Shown: positions 1 to 8,110, counted from the first letter of the stretch. The stretch is 64,000 nt of DNA from Gaetbulibacter_B jejuensis (GCF_039524015.1 NZ_BAAAGF010000005.1:62001-126000); one strand, 5' to 3'. The notes: generated by a model not told the origin, from the letters alone. Numbers and translations are program-made.

Positions 1-162
1 GCGTACATCTTCGCCATTAATTAATGCCTTAAGCGTTAAATGTTGCCCTTGCGAGAATTTAAATTCGTCTTGCAATGCTTCAGGAATATCAAAAGTTACA
101 ACTGATGTGTCTTTTGTTTCCTTGTAAATATCTTTTATTCTTAATTTATGAAAATCTGCCAT
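1..162 (-). CDS. paaE: Phenylacetyl-CoA epoxidase reductase subunit (PaaE-like), N-terminal part
   Basis: Only the first 54 codons are inside the window; the frame is open to base 1. The translation starts MADFHKLRIKDI and contains FSQGQHLTL, typical of the FAD-binding beta-barrel of ferredoxin-NADP reductase-type oxidoreductases. Its closest recognisable match is PaaE, which passes electrons from NADPH through FAD and a 2Fe-2S centre to the phenylacetyl-CoA epoxidase. The ATG at 160-162 is the only good start. The neighbouring TetR regulator and palindromic operator fit a phenylacetate degradation locus. The FAD/NAD and ferredoxin domains lie outside the window, so a related flavin reductase cannot be excluded. 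Confidence 0.65.
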   Translation of the reverse strand, partial: MADFHKLRIKDIYKETKDTSVVTFDIPEALQDEFKFSQGQHLTLKALINGEDVR

Positions 163-164
163 AA

Positions 165-206
165 GCCCCTTCTGTCCTTCGGACATCTTCCCCAAAAGGG
201 AAGAAT
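165..206. repeat. Double-hairpin dispersed repeat
   Basis: Two perfect hairpins lie side by side: TGTCC-TTC-GGACA (173-185) and CTTCCC-CAAAA-GGGAAG (187-203). The second resembles the CCTTCCC-AAA-GGGAAGG hairpin at 31631-31647, suggesting one dispersed palindromic family. It lies in the 5' leader of the PaaE-like gene, so it would be transcribed. Confidence 0.5.
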
Positions 207-273
207 TTATTTTATCTTTAATTAAGGTCTGTTTTACACAATCACCCGAAAACGATTTCGAGTCCTGATCTCA

Positions 274-293
274 AAACTAACGCTTGTTAGTTT
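274..293. promoter_or_regulatory. Perfect palindrome, candidate TetR-family operator
   Basis: AAACTAAC and GTTAGTTT form a perfect 8+8 bp inverted repeat around a 4-bp spacer (gctt). Length, symmetry and position suit a TetR dimer. It lies between the TetR gene and the PaaE-like gene, about 110 bp upstream of the latter's start, so it most likely controls the phenylacetate genes. Binding by the neighbouring TetR protein is an inference. Confidence 0.6.
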
Positions 294-313
294 ACCAGAC
301 AAATTTACAAAAA

Positions 314-898
314 TTAATCGATTTTTTTGTTAATACCGTTAATTAACACTTCACTTAATTGTTGAGACAACTCTTCAGTGTTTAAGTCTTCTTTTTTAGG
401 AATCCATAGGTAGAGAGAACGCAGTGTTGATAAAATTGAAAAGAGCATGACTTCGATATTTTCATTTATTATCTCTTCCTTTTTGATGCCTTGTTGAATA
501 ATATTTCTGAATTCATCTTCATAATTAGAACGCAGTTGCAAGTAATACTCTAATTTTTCTTCAAGATGCATCCAATCGTTATTAAGAGAAGCCATTCCAT
601 AGGTATTATGAGAGGTAATATTAACATGCAGTTTAACAATATCTCTAAGCTTTTCGATATTTGACTTATTGGATTTTTGGATTTCCTGCAATCCAGTAGT
701 AAATTCTTCTGCCAAGGAAATTATTATCTCTTTCAGAATTTGTTGCTTAGAATTTATATGATTATAAAGACTTGCCGCTTTCATACCCATTTCTGTAGCC
801 AAATCGCGCATAGTTACAGCACTATATCCTTTTTCTTTAAATAGTTTAGCTGCAGTTTTTATGATTTCGTCTTTACGAGTTTCGTTTTTCAATTTCAA
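314..898 (-). CDS. TetR/AcrR family transcriptional regulator
   Basis: A 194-residue protein with an N-terminal TetR helix-turn-helix at about residues 9-55 (KTAAKLFKEKGYSAVTMRDL, then MKAASLYNHINSKQQIL), followed by an all-helical ligand-binding region. Family members are dimeric repressors released by small ligands. It lies directly upstream of, and on the same strand as, the PaaE-like gene, and a perfect palindrome sits between them. By analogy with PaaR-type regulators it may respond to phenylacetyl-CoA or another acyl-CoA. The ligand is not visible in the sequence; the family call is certain and the regulon inferred. Confidence 0.85.
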   Translation of the reverse strand: MKLKNETRKDEIIKTAAKLFKEKGYSAVTMRDLATEMGMKAASLYNHINSKQQILKEIIISLAEEFTTGLQEIQKSNKSNIEKLRDIVKLHVNITSHNTYGMASLNNDWMHLEEKLEYYLQLRSNYEDEFRNIIQQGIKKEEIINENIEVMLFSILSTLRSLYLWIPKKEDLNTEELSQQLSEVLINGINKKID

Positions 899-939
899 AA
901 GTTAATATTTAACCGTAAATTTATACAAAAAGAAAAACT

Positions 940-1245
940 ATGGGATTTTTGGATTTTATTTTTGGCGCAAAAAAAAGACAAGTTGACTTTTACATGAAGA
1001 ATGGTGCCGAAATACTAGACGTGAGAACGCAACGTGAATGGGACAATGGTCATATTGAAGGCTCCAGACACATACCTTTAGACAACTTAAAAAATCACGT
1101 TGATGAATTAAAAGCTCTAAACAAACCCCTTGTTGTTTGTTGCGAAAGTGGTGTTCGTTCTGCTAAGGCAGCAAAATTTTTAAACCTCAATAACATTGAC
1201 GCTATAAATGGAGGTGGTTGGGTTTCTTTGAAAAGCAAGCTATAA
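940..1245 (+). CDS. Rhodanese-like domain protein
   Basis: A 101-residue single-domain rhodanese. The core motifs are ILDVRTQREWDNGHIEGSRH near residues 25-44 and the active-site loop CESGVRS, whose catalytic Cys68 would carry a persulfide. Single-domain rhodaneses transfer sulfane sulfur to thiol acceptors, but the partner is unknown here. There is no signal peptide, so it should be cytoplasmic. Its last codons overlap the end of the convergent DUF4230 gene by 6 bp, leaving no room for a terminator. Family call firm, physiological role open. Confidence 0.85.
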   Translation: MGFLDFIFGAKKRQVDFYMKNGAEILDVRTQREWDNGHIEGSRHIPLDNLKNHVDELKALNKPLVVCCESGVRSAKAAKFLNLNNIDAINGGGWVSLKSKL

Positions 1246-1854
1246 TTTAAGATTATTGAAGACTTCTAAACTTTCAATTGGTGCTTGATTATACTCTAAA
1301 GCCCAACCTAAAGAGTTAGTTAAAATATAAAACTTCGAAAGTTCGCTTAGCAATCTGTTTTGTGCATTAGACTTTAAATCGGAAGCTTCAATTTTCTTCA
1401 TTAATTGTTCGCGTACTGTTTTTTTAATTTCGTTATAGTCTTTTGCTTCAAATGGATTGAGATAATCAGCTTGTATATCGTAGTATTCGAAATCTGGGTT
1501 GATTTTTATTTCTTCTTTTGGGATAGTTAATATTTGAAGTGTTTTTGTAGTCTCGTCAATATTATATTCAATTTTAGACAAGTCGTAAGCTATAGTTACA
1601 TCAGCATTTACAACTACCAAAGCTTTCTTTTCAACTTCAATTAAATCGCCAAACATACGCTTGGAATTTTCATAAGAAAACACTTCGCTAAAATGACCTT
1701 CGGTTACCACCAGTTTACTGACGTTTTTTAACTGCTCTTGTATTAAAGCTGAATTTTCCTTTAGGATTATTTGCTCTTCTTTTTTATCACCACAATACTT
1801 AAAGGTAAAAAGAACAATAAGCGTGATTATGACTCCAAATAAAATTTTTCTCAT
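1240..1854 (-). CDS. DUF4230 domain membrane-anchored protein
   Basis: About 204 residues from the ATG at 1852-1854 (MRKILFGVIITLIVLF). That start gives a clean N-terminal hydrophobic anchor; an in-frame start five codons earlier only adds MYFRG. One transmembrane segment is followed by a periplasmic domain with the DUF4230 pattern (TEGHFSEVFSYENSK, later SKFYILTNSLGWALEYN). The function of DUF4230 is unknown. The gene is convergent with the rhodanese gene and overlaps it by 6 bp. The terminator of gldBC lies just upstream, so it needs its own promoter. Confidence 0.75.
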   Translation of the reverse strand: MRKILFGVIITLIVLFTFKYCGDKKEEQIILKENSALIQEQLKNVSKLVVTEGHFSEVFSYENSKRMFGDLIEVEKKALVVVNADVTIAYDLSKIEYNIDETTKTLQILTIPKEEIKINPDFEYYDIQADYLNPFEAKDYNEIKKTVREQLMKKIEASDLKSNAQNRLLSELSKFYILTNSLGWALEYNQAPIESLEVFNNLKL

Positions 1855-1864
1855 ACCTCTAAAA

Positions 1865-1912
1865 TACAAAAAAGCACTGGTTGCTTCGACATTGAAGCCT
1901 AACCAATGCTTT
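1865..1912 (-). terminator. Rho-independent terminator of gldB-gldC
   Basis: A long hairpin: AAAGCACTGGTT (1871-1882) pairs with AACCAATGCTTT (1901-1912) with one mismatch, and an inner GCTTC/GAAGC stem is perfect. Read on the minus strand the 3' arm runs into TTTTTTG, a good U-tail. It lies 86 bp downstream of the gldC stop codon. Confidence 0.75.
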
Positions 1913-1997
1913 AAATACCTTAATAGATTAATAGCATTACAAACATAACTATTAACTTATTTTCTTAAGTTATAAAAAGATTAAAGTAGTATTAAAT

Positions 1998-2333
1998 TTA
2001 CTTTTTAAGCTCTAATTTTTCAGCAAAATAATCACAAAAATCTTTCATTGTTGCTGTCATTTTTTCATCTTGAGTTGCTCTATTAAAAGTATCACTCATA
2101 GCAACTAAGGTTTGATGAAAAAAGACTTTCATCTCATCAACAGGCATGTCTTTAGTCCACAAATCAATTCTTAGTGTTTCTTGAGCTTTACTATCCCAAA
2201 CCGATAGCAACATTGCTTTTGCCTCTTCGTTTTCAACACCTCCATCCTTAGCAGTCCATCGTAGCGTTTCAGGAATGTGATTTTCGTCTAATTCAACATT
2301 TAACTCTATAGTTGATTTTTTATTTTCACTCAT
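1998..2333 (-). CDS. gldC: Gliding motility protein GldC
   Basis: A 111-residue soluble protein starting MSENKKSTIELNVELDENH, recognised as GldC of Flavobacteriia. GldC is cytoplasmic, helps gliding but is not essential for it, and is a companion of the lipoprotein GldB. Its start codon overlaps the gldB stop codon by one base (TAATG arrangement), so the two are translationally coupled. No cysteine-rich, membrane or catalytic motif is visible. Length and neighbour agree with the known gldB-gldC pair. Confidence 0.9.
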   Translation of the reverse strand: MSENKKSTIELNVELDENHIPETLRWTAKDGGVENEEAKAMLLSVWDSKAQETLRIDLWTKDMPVDEMKVFFHQTLVAMSDTFNRATQDEKMTATMKDFCDYFAEKLELKK

Positions 2334-3292
2334 TATCTGTTCGGTTTATATTTTGCATTATTAAAAATTTCAACTGCATCTTTTTGCAGCATATCCATGA
2401 AGTCATCGTTATTATTCTCCATGTAGGATTTTACAATTTGCCAACCTATAAATTGCCCTAATTTACCAGGAGACTCAGTATCTAGTTCTAGATAAAACTT
2501 TGTAAAAGGCGCTGGAGCAGTAAATCTTGCAGGCAAGCTAGAATCGGTATTATACAATAATTCCTTTGAAATAAAATACCTCCAAATTTGGTCTTCATTA
2601 GAAATTGCCCACTCTAGTTGCTCTTTGGTGTAACCAATTTTTTCAGCATCAGTTTTAAACGGAATTATCTTATCCATAAAATACAATGTCTTACCAAAAT
2701 AAATCATTTCGTCTAGTAAGGTTTTTCTTTGTGATTGATAAATATACCTGTCAGCATAAGCAGCAGCCAAATCTGGTGTGATTTGAGAAGGCTTCATGTT
2801 TTCTGAAATGTATTTTGGAATTCCACCATAAAATTCGTGGTCAGCTCCCAAATAAGTATCAAGAGCCACCAGAGCGATTGTATCAGTTACATACACTTTG
2901 TCTCTATACCTTACATAATCAGAAAAAGTTACCACTCTTGGCGCTGAAAATGTTTTGTCGTAATACTTTAAATGCTGAAATAGCTTTTTGATTTCGTGTT
3001 CCTGAGACGCAAAATTATTGAACACTTTATCAATCTCAACAAACAACTGCTGTTGTAAAGTATCAGACATTCTATGTGTTAAGACCGAATCGTTTTCGGT
3101 TTTTGAAAACATAAACGGAAAAGCCGCTTTTAGCTTAGGTAAGTCTTCGGGTTTTGAACTAGCAAACGCTTTATCAAATCGTTCTACCACAACATCAATA
3201 TCTATAGCAGCAATTTCTTTTTCAACTTTGCTTTCATCTGCACATGAAAACACAAAAGCAAAACCCACAAAAAGTAAAATCAATTTCTTCAT
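2333..3292 (-). CDS. gldB: Gliding motility lipoprotein GldB
   Basis: A 319-residue lipoprotein. The signal peptide MKKLILLFVGFAFVFSC ends in a lipobox with the acylated Cys17. The body includes FYGGIPKYISENMKPSQI and matches GldB, an essential component of Bacteroidota gliding motility and the linked T9SS. A zinc-protease-like fold has been suggested for the family, but no canonical HExxH is visible here. The partner gldC follows with a one-base overlap. The gene is divergent from nadE, with about 90 bp between the starts. Confidence 0.9.
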   Translation of the reverse strand: MKKLILLFVGFAFVFSCADESKVEKEIAAIDIDVVVERFDKAFASSKPEDLPKLKAAFPFMFSKTENDSVLTHRMSDTLQQQLFVEIDKVFNNFASQEHEIKKLFQHLKYYDKTFSAPRVVTFSDYVRYRDKVYVTDTIALVALDTYLGADHEFYGGIPKYISENMKPSQITPDLAAAYADRYIYQSQRKTLLDEMIYFGKTLYFMDKIIPFKTDAEKIGYTKEQLEWAISNEDQIWRYFISKELLYNTDSSLPARFTAPAPFTKFYLELDTESPGKLGQFIGWQIVKSYMENNNDDFMDMLQKDAVEIFNNAKYKPNR

Positions 3293-3336
3293 AAAAACTT
3301 AAACCTTGTTTATTTTTATTACTAATGCGATTAGTT

Positions 3337-3344
3337 TATTTTTG
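3337..3344 (+). promoter_or_regulatory. Bacteroidota-type -7 box upstream of nadE
   Basis: TATTTTTG matches the TAnnTTTG consensus of the primary sigma factor in Bacteroidetes and lies 41 bp before the nadE ATG. The -33 element is not convincing, so the assignment rests on the -7 box and position only. Confidence 0.4.
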
Positions 3345-3384
3345 TTTGCAAAGGTACTATTCTTAGAATTAAATCGTATACAAA

Positions 3385-4173
3385 ATGCAAACAGAAAAAG
3401 TTGTCACTCACATTGTAAATTGGTTAAAGGATTATGCAACAAACGCAAAAGTAAATGGATTTGTTGTAGGTGTTTCTGGCGGAATTGATTCTGCTGTAAC
3501 TTCTACGCTATGCGCAAAAACAGGATTAGATGTTTTGTGTGTAGAAATGCCTATTCACCAAGCGCAAAGCCATGTAACTCGCGCACAAGAACATATTGCA
3601 CAACTAAAACAACGTTTTTCTAATGTAAAAGACACCAGAGTAGACCTTACTCCTGTATTTGAAGAGTTTAAGACCGAAGTTTCTCTTGAAGGCAAACAAG
3701 CTACAGTTGACATGGCATTAGCAAACACCAGAGCTCGTTTAAGAATGACAACTTTATATTACCATGCTGGACTTTTAGGACTTTTGGTTGCAGGAACTGG
3801 AAATAAAGTTGAAGATTTTGGTGTTGGCTTTTACACTAAGTATGGTGATGGAGGTGTTGATTTAAGCCCAATTGCTGATTTAATGAAATCGGAAGTTTAT
3901 AAAATAGGTGAATTATTACAAGTACCTGAATCTATAATGAATGCAGCTCCTAGCGACGGACTTTTTGGTGATGCTAGAAGTGATGAAGATCAAATAGGAG
4001 CTTCTTATCCAGAACTAGAGTGGGCAATGCAAATGAAAGACGAAGGAAAAACAATTGCTGATTTTGAAGGTCGTGAGCAAAAAGTGTTTGAAATCTTTAT
4101 GAGATTTAACTCTTCTAATATGCATAAAATGACACCGATTCCTGTTTGCGAAATTCCTAAAAATTTAAAATAA
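3385..4173 (+). CDS. nadE: NAD(+) synthase, ammonia-dependent
   Basis: A 262-residue NAD synthase that adenylates nicotinic acid adenine dinucleotide and amidates it to NAD+. The ATP-pyrophosphatase P-loop SGGIDS is at residues 31-36. AGTGNKVEDFGVGFYTKYGD and DLSPIADLMKSEVY are family signatures. There is no N-terminal nitrilase/glutaminase domain, so it should use ammonia. It is a lone plus-strand gene between gldB and the response-regulator gene, a neighbour order typical of flavobacteria. The ATG gives the usual length. Confidence 0.95.
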   Translation: MQTEKVVTHIVNWLKDYATNAKVNGFVVGVSGGIDSAVTSTLCAKTGLDVLCVEMPIHQAQSHVTRAQEHIAQLKQRFSNVKDTRVDLTPVFEEFKTEVSLEGKQATVDMALANTRARLRMTTLYYHAGLLGLLVAGTGNKVEDFGVGFYTKYGDGGVDLSPIADLMKSEVYKIGELLQVPESIMNAAPSDGLFGDARSDEDQIGASYPELEWAMQMKDEGKTIADFEGREQKVFEIFMRFNSSNMHKMTPIPVCEIPKNLK

Positions 4174-4298
4174 TTTTTAATGATTTAACCTTAAAAATGT
4201 TAAAGTTGTTAATTTTTTCCTTATTTTTATATCATAAATCTCCCCTTATAGAGCTTAACCATCTTAAGTTCTAACACGAATTTATAATTCAACTCATT

Positions 4299-4928
4299 AT
4301 GATAAAGGTATTAGTTGTAGACAATCATCCTATTATTAGAACTGGCTTAAAATTACTTTTTGAGCACAGTCATGAGATTGATGTTATTGGTGGTGTTGGA
4401 AGTGGAATCGAGATTTTTGAATTTGTAAGACGTTATCCTGTTGACGTTATTATCTCAGAAATTGACCTTCCTGAGCTTAATGGTATAACTGCGTTACGCG
4501 CCATAAAAAAAGAACATCAAAACCTTAAGGTAATAATGTACAGTCATCATCCTGAAGAAATTTACGCTATAAGCGTACTTAAAGCAGGCGCATCGGCTTA
4601 TGTATCTAAAACAGTAGATACTGACACTCTTAAAGAAGCTATTCTTAAAGTGCATCAAGGTGATATTTACTTAAGCAACAATATGGCTAAACATCTTACA
4701 TTTGATGAAGCTAAAAAAACCACAAGCAGACTCTACAAGCGTTTATCTACAAGAGAAGTTGAAGTTTTAAAGTTATTATCTTCAGGTAAAAAGAATAAGG
4801 AAATTGCAATGGAATTGGACATTAATGAAAAAACGGTTAGCACCTATAAAGCACGTCTTTTTAAAAAATTGAAAGTTACCAACCTTGTAGATTTAATTCA
4901 TCAAGCGAAACATTTGGAGCTTACTTAA
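4299..4928 (+). CDS. NarL/FixJ-type response regulator with a non-canonical receiver
   Basis: A 209-residue protein with an N-terminal receiver domain (residues 2-120) and a C-terminal LuxR-type helix-turn-helix (about 146-205, LSTREVEVLKLLSSGKKNKE then NEKTVSTYKARLFKKL). The aligned phosphoacceptor position is Glu54 (IISEIDLPELNG) instead of Asp, and the first acidic pair is Asp8-Asn9 instead of Asp-Asp. Ser82 and Lys104 of the switch are kept. It may therefore be a pseudo-receiver or constitutively active. No histidine kinase is adjacent. The 3' end overlaps dnaG by 4 bp in convergent orientation. Confidence 0.9.
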   Translation: MIKVLVVDNHPIIRTGLKLLFEHSHEIDVIGGVGSGIEIFEFVRRYPVDVIISEIDLPELNGITALRAIKKEHQNLKVIMYSHHPEEIYAISVLKAGASAYVSKTVDTDTLKEAILKVHQGDIYLSNNMAKHLTFDEAKKTTSRLYKRLSTREVEVLKLLSSGKKNKEIAMELDINEKTVSTYKARLFKKLKVTNLVDLIHQAKHLELT

Positions 4929-6895
4929 ATTTTACCTCCTACTACTTTCCCAAGTTTTCTAGACAGTAACATTTTAAGCCCTAAATAATCCCTAACATCT
5001 TCTAGCACACCTTTTACATTGACATCTTCTCGCAAGGTATCGTTTTTATATTCAGCTACTTTTTTATCAATTAAATAACAACGTAAACTCAAAATGGTTT
5101 GACTCACCAATTGCGCAATAGTTTCATTTTTGTCTTTAGGTACAATATGGTTTCTTTCCCAATCATGAAGATTGTAACGCTCGTCGTTCATTAAAATAGT
5201 TGTGACCTCACTAGCCATATCCTGACTAAGTTTACTCACAAAATCGCGTGTTGAAAAGTCTTGGTTTTGATGTAAATTATCAATTAAAGTATAGTACAGA
5301 CTTTTAAAGTTTGGGTTAGTAAACTGCATTTCGTCTTCCTGCAAATCGAGGTAAATTTTCTCAAATACTTTACTAGTATTAATTACAGGTTCTAGCTTTA
5401 ACTCATTGGTGTTTTCATCTTCCTTTAATACCAAATCTTCAAAATCTTCGGTTTCATTACCATACAAAAGTAGAATTTCAATAATCTTACGTTCTAGCTC
5501 ATATTGAATATCAATTTTTTGTTTGGGTTGTTCTTGTCTTACAACTTCAAAAGCTTTTTGTTCCTTTTTGAAATCCTTATTGGCTTGCTGATGTTCTTTT
5601 TTACTTATTTGCGCCAAAGTACTAAACAGTACATTTTCGCTAATATCCATAATTCTAGAACACTCCTGGACATAAACTTCTCGCTTAATACTATCAGGAA
5701 TTTTAGAGATACTATTTACAATATCTCTAATGGTTTCAGCTTTTTTTATTGGATCATTTTTAGCTTCTTCAACTAAAATTGAGGCTTTAAACTGAATGAA
5801 GTCCTTAGCATTTTCATTTAAAAACGTATTGAGCTCTTCATAAGTATTTTGCTTTGCAAAACTATCAGGATCTTCACCATTAGGAAATGTGCAAACCCTT
5901 ACATTCATTCCTTGTTCAAGGATTAAATCGATACCTCGAAGCGATGCTCTTATACCTGCTGCATCACCATCAAAAAGCACAGTTATGTTTTTGGTTAATC
6001 GGTTTATAAGCCTTATTTGCTCTGGTGTTAACGCAGTACCAGAAGAAGCCACTACATTTTTTATTCCTGACTGGTGAAATTGAATGACATCAGTGTAACC
6101 TTCAACCAAAAAGCAGTTGTCTTCTTTAGCAATACTTTGTTTTGCATGATACAAACCATACAACACTTTACTCTTATGATATATGGTACTCTCTGGCGAG
6201 TTTAGGTATTTTGCAGCTTTTTTATCGTTAGTGAGTATTCTACCTCCAAACCCTAAAACACGACCACTCATACTGTGTATAGGAAACATCACACGACCTT
6301 TAAAACGGTCGAAAGTTTTATTGTCCTTTACAATGGTAAGTCCTGTTTTTTCGAGGAATTCCATTTGATAGCCTTTTTTTACAGCTTCGTCAGTAAAGGC
6401 TTGCCACTCATCTGGTGAGTATCCTAATTGAAACTTTTTAATGGTTTCGTTGGTAAACCCACGCTCTTTAAAATAGCTTAATCCAATGGCTTGACCTTGG
6501 TCTGTTTTAAACATGACTTTTTGAAAATAGTCATTCGCAAACTCGCTAACCAAATACATGCTTTCCCTTTCGTTGGCTTCTTCTTTTTGCTCATTGGTTT
6601 GTTCGGTTTCTTCAACGTCAATATTATACTTTTTTGCTAAGTATTTTATAGCCTCAGGATAAGTAAAATGCTCGTGTTCCATCAAAAATGTTACCACATT
6701 ACCACCTTTACCACTACTAAAATCTTTCCAGATTTGTTTTACTGGAGACACCATAAAGCTAGGTGTACGCTCGTCACTAAAAGGACTCAACCCTTTAAAG
6801 TTAGTGCCTGATTTTTTTAAGGTAACAAAATCGCCAATAACCTCCTCTACACGAGCGGTTTCAAAGACATGTTCTATGGTAGATTTTGATATCAA
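4925..6895 (-). CDS. dnaG: DNA primase DnaG lacking zinc ligands
   Basis: A 656-residue primase that makes RNA primers at the replication fork. The N-terminal primase fold is present (GTNFKGLSPFSDERTPSFM and WKDFSSGKGGNVV), but all four CHC2 zinc positions are replaced: Ser37, Ser40, Asp58 and Ser61. The TOPRIM core is intact, with Glu265 in VEGYTD and Asp309-Gly-Asp311 in FDGDAAG. The C-terminal part (about 430-656) is the variable helicase-interaction domain. It is convergent with the response-regulator gene. The identity is not in doubt despite the lost zinc site. Confidence 0.95.
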   Translation of the reverse strand: MISKSTIEHVFETARVEEVIGDFVTLKKSGTNFKGLSPFSDERTPSFMVSPVKQIWKDFSSGKGGNVVTFLMEHEHFTYPEAIKYLAKKYNIDVEETEQTNEQKEEANERESMYLVSEFANDYFQKVMFKTDQGQAIGLSYFKERGFTNETIKKFQLGYSPDEWQAFTDEAVKKGYQMEFLEKTGLTIVKDNKTFDRFKGRVMFPIHSMSGRVLGFGGRILTNDKKAAKYLNSPESTIYHKSKVLYGLYHAKQSIAKEDNCFLVEGYTDVIQFHQSGIKNVVASSGTALTPEQIRLINRLTKNITVLFDGDAAGIRASLRGIDLILEQGMNVRVCTFPNGEDPDSFAKQNTYEELNTFLNENAKDFIQFKASILVEEAKNDPIKKAETIRDIVNSISKIPDSIKREVYVQECSRIMDISENVLFSTLAQISKKEHQQANKDFKKEQKAFEVVRQEQPKQKIDIQYELERKIIEILLLYGNETEDFEDLVLKEDENTNELKLEPVINTSKVFEKIYLDLQEDEMQFTNPNFKSLYYTLIDNLHQNQDFSTRDFVSKLSQDMASEVTTILMNDERYNLHDWERNHIVPKDKNETIAQLVSQTILSLRCYLIDKKVAEYKNDTLREDVNVKGVLEDVRDYLGLKMLLSRKLGKVVGGKI

Positions 6896-7068
6896 CGTTG
6901 AAAAAAATTTGCAGACTGTAAATGTACTATAAAACTCCTTGTCTAAAAAATTTAAGCTGAGAGTAAAAACTTGACTTTATAAAATAAAAACCGAACTTCG
7001 TTTAACTGTCGATATAAATTATTAAAACAATTCATATCTTTATTTTGTACACAATTTAACTGAACCAT

Positions 7069-7950
7069 ATGAAAAAAACCTTAACTTTAATTATTCTGAT
7101 TGCATTATTTAGTTGCGAAAAAGATGATGGGTATGATTCTATTGAAATTGATAATAGTCCATTAGAGCACGCTGAATTGGGGTTTAAATTAGATGAACCC
7201 AATATAATTTTAAACGAACTCTGCAAAGGAGAGCTGAATAGACAAATAATTTCTATTTTATTAGTGAGTTATGGAAATACATACAGAAAGTGGGAATTTG
7301 AATATGTAAATAATACAGACTTATTGTCAAAAATGACATTTTATTTACCACATTATCAAGGTTGTGAACAAAACGTCTATGAATTTTTATATAATGAAAA
7401 TAACCTAATTGATAAAGTAGTTTCAACAAGAGAAAATGTTTGTAATGAATATGAAGTAATTAAAACTTACACTTTCAATTATAATGACAACGGATTGTTG
7501 AAAAGTATTTTTATGGATAATGACTTTTTTGTCGAAGAAAATTATTTTGGATATTATCCAAATGGTAAAATAAAGGAAATTTACAATGACCACAGAGGTA
7601 GAGGTGTTGAACCGAGTTTTGGCGTACAAAAATTCACTTATAACGATTCATTTACAAATGTAATCAAAGTAGAATCTATTGGAACAAATACACATTACAC
7701 TTATAGATATTCTTATGACAATAATATAAATCCATTTAAGAATGTTTTTATTGCAACATCAGTTTTTATGCCTTTTATTGGTCCTGCATATTTGTCGGAA
7801 AATAACGTGATTGAAGTTATCGAAAAAAACGAAAACAACATACATAATCAAGAATTTACTTATCCTTATTTCTTTGAATACTCAAATAATCAGCACCTTT
7901 TTAGATATAGAGACGGCGAAGATGATGTTGTTTACTATATTAATCAATAA
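7069..7950 (+). CDS. Orphan predicted lipoprotein with YD-like repeats
   Basis: A 293-residue protein with a lipoprotein signal (MKKTLTLIILIALFSCEKDD, Cys16 acylated), so it should sit in the envelope. The mature part is rich in Tyr, Asn and Asp. It has irregular strand repeats such as FNYNDNGLLKSIF, FGYYPNGKIKEIYNDHR and FTYNDSFTNVIKV, which resemble YD/RHS-type beta repeats. No enzyme motif is recognised. It stands alone between dnaG and a glycosyltransferase. A large structured repeat follows immediately, and a 10-bp inverted repeat brackets gene plus repeat, so recent acquisition is possible. Confidence 0.7.
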   Translation: MKKTLTLIILIALFSCEKDDGYDSIEIDNSPLEHAELGFKLDEPNIILNELCKGELNRQIISILLVSYGNTYRKWEFEYVNNTDLLSKMTFYLPHYQGCEQNVYEFLYNENNLIDKVVSTRENVCNEYEVIKTYTFNYNDNGLLKSIFMDNDFFVEENYFGYYPNGKIKEIYNDHRGRGVEPSFGVQKFTYNDSFTNVIKVESIGTNTHYTYRYSYDNNINPFKNVFIATSVFMPFIGPAYLSENNVIEVIEKNENNIHNQEFTYPYFFEYSNNQHLFRYRDGEDDVVYYINQ

Positions 7951-7954
7951 AAAA

Positions 7955-8094
7955 CTGTGTACAACAATGGCTATAAGTAATTGCTTGTTCTCGCCTACTT
8001 CTCTGAAAATCCGCGAGGATTTTCAGTTTGGTGTGTACTTGCAAAGTTTCGTGCTAAACCACGCAACTACTCATAGCCGAAACTGTTAAACGAA
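7955..8094. repeat. Structured inverted repeat (attC-like or dispersed element)
   Basis: Outer arms GGCTATAAGTAATTGC (7969-7984) and GCAACTACTCATAGCC (8063-8078) are complementary at 14 of 16 positions. Inside them is a perfect 10-bp hairpin with a GCGA tetraloop (CTGAAAATCC at 8003-8012, GGATTTTCAG at 8017-8026). At the outer ends are GTACAAC (7959-7965) and GTTAAAC (8085-8091). The latter fits the GTTRRRY core of integron recombination sites; the former fits the complementary box with one mismatch. The unit begins within 10 bp of the lipoprotein stop codon. It could be a cassette recombination site, a REP-like element or a 3'-UTR structure. Confidence 0.55.
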
Positions 8095-8110
8095 ACCACA
8101 AAAAACTTCA

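Noticed and set aside
7811..8089. A 92-codon plus-strand ORF overlapping the end of the lipoprotein gene.
   Set aside because: It is out of frame with the lipoprotein, its second half is the structured repeat, and its composition is not protein-like.
7955..8094. Calling the hairpin a true integron attC site.
   Set aside because: One of the two core boxes has a mismatch, no integrase gene or second copy is in the window, and the fit could be chance, so it is recorded only as attC-like.
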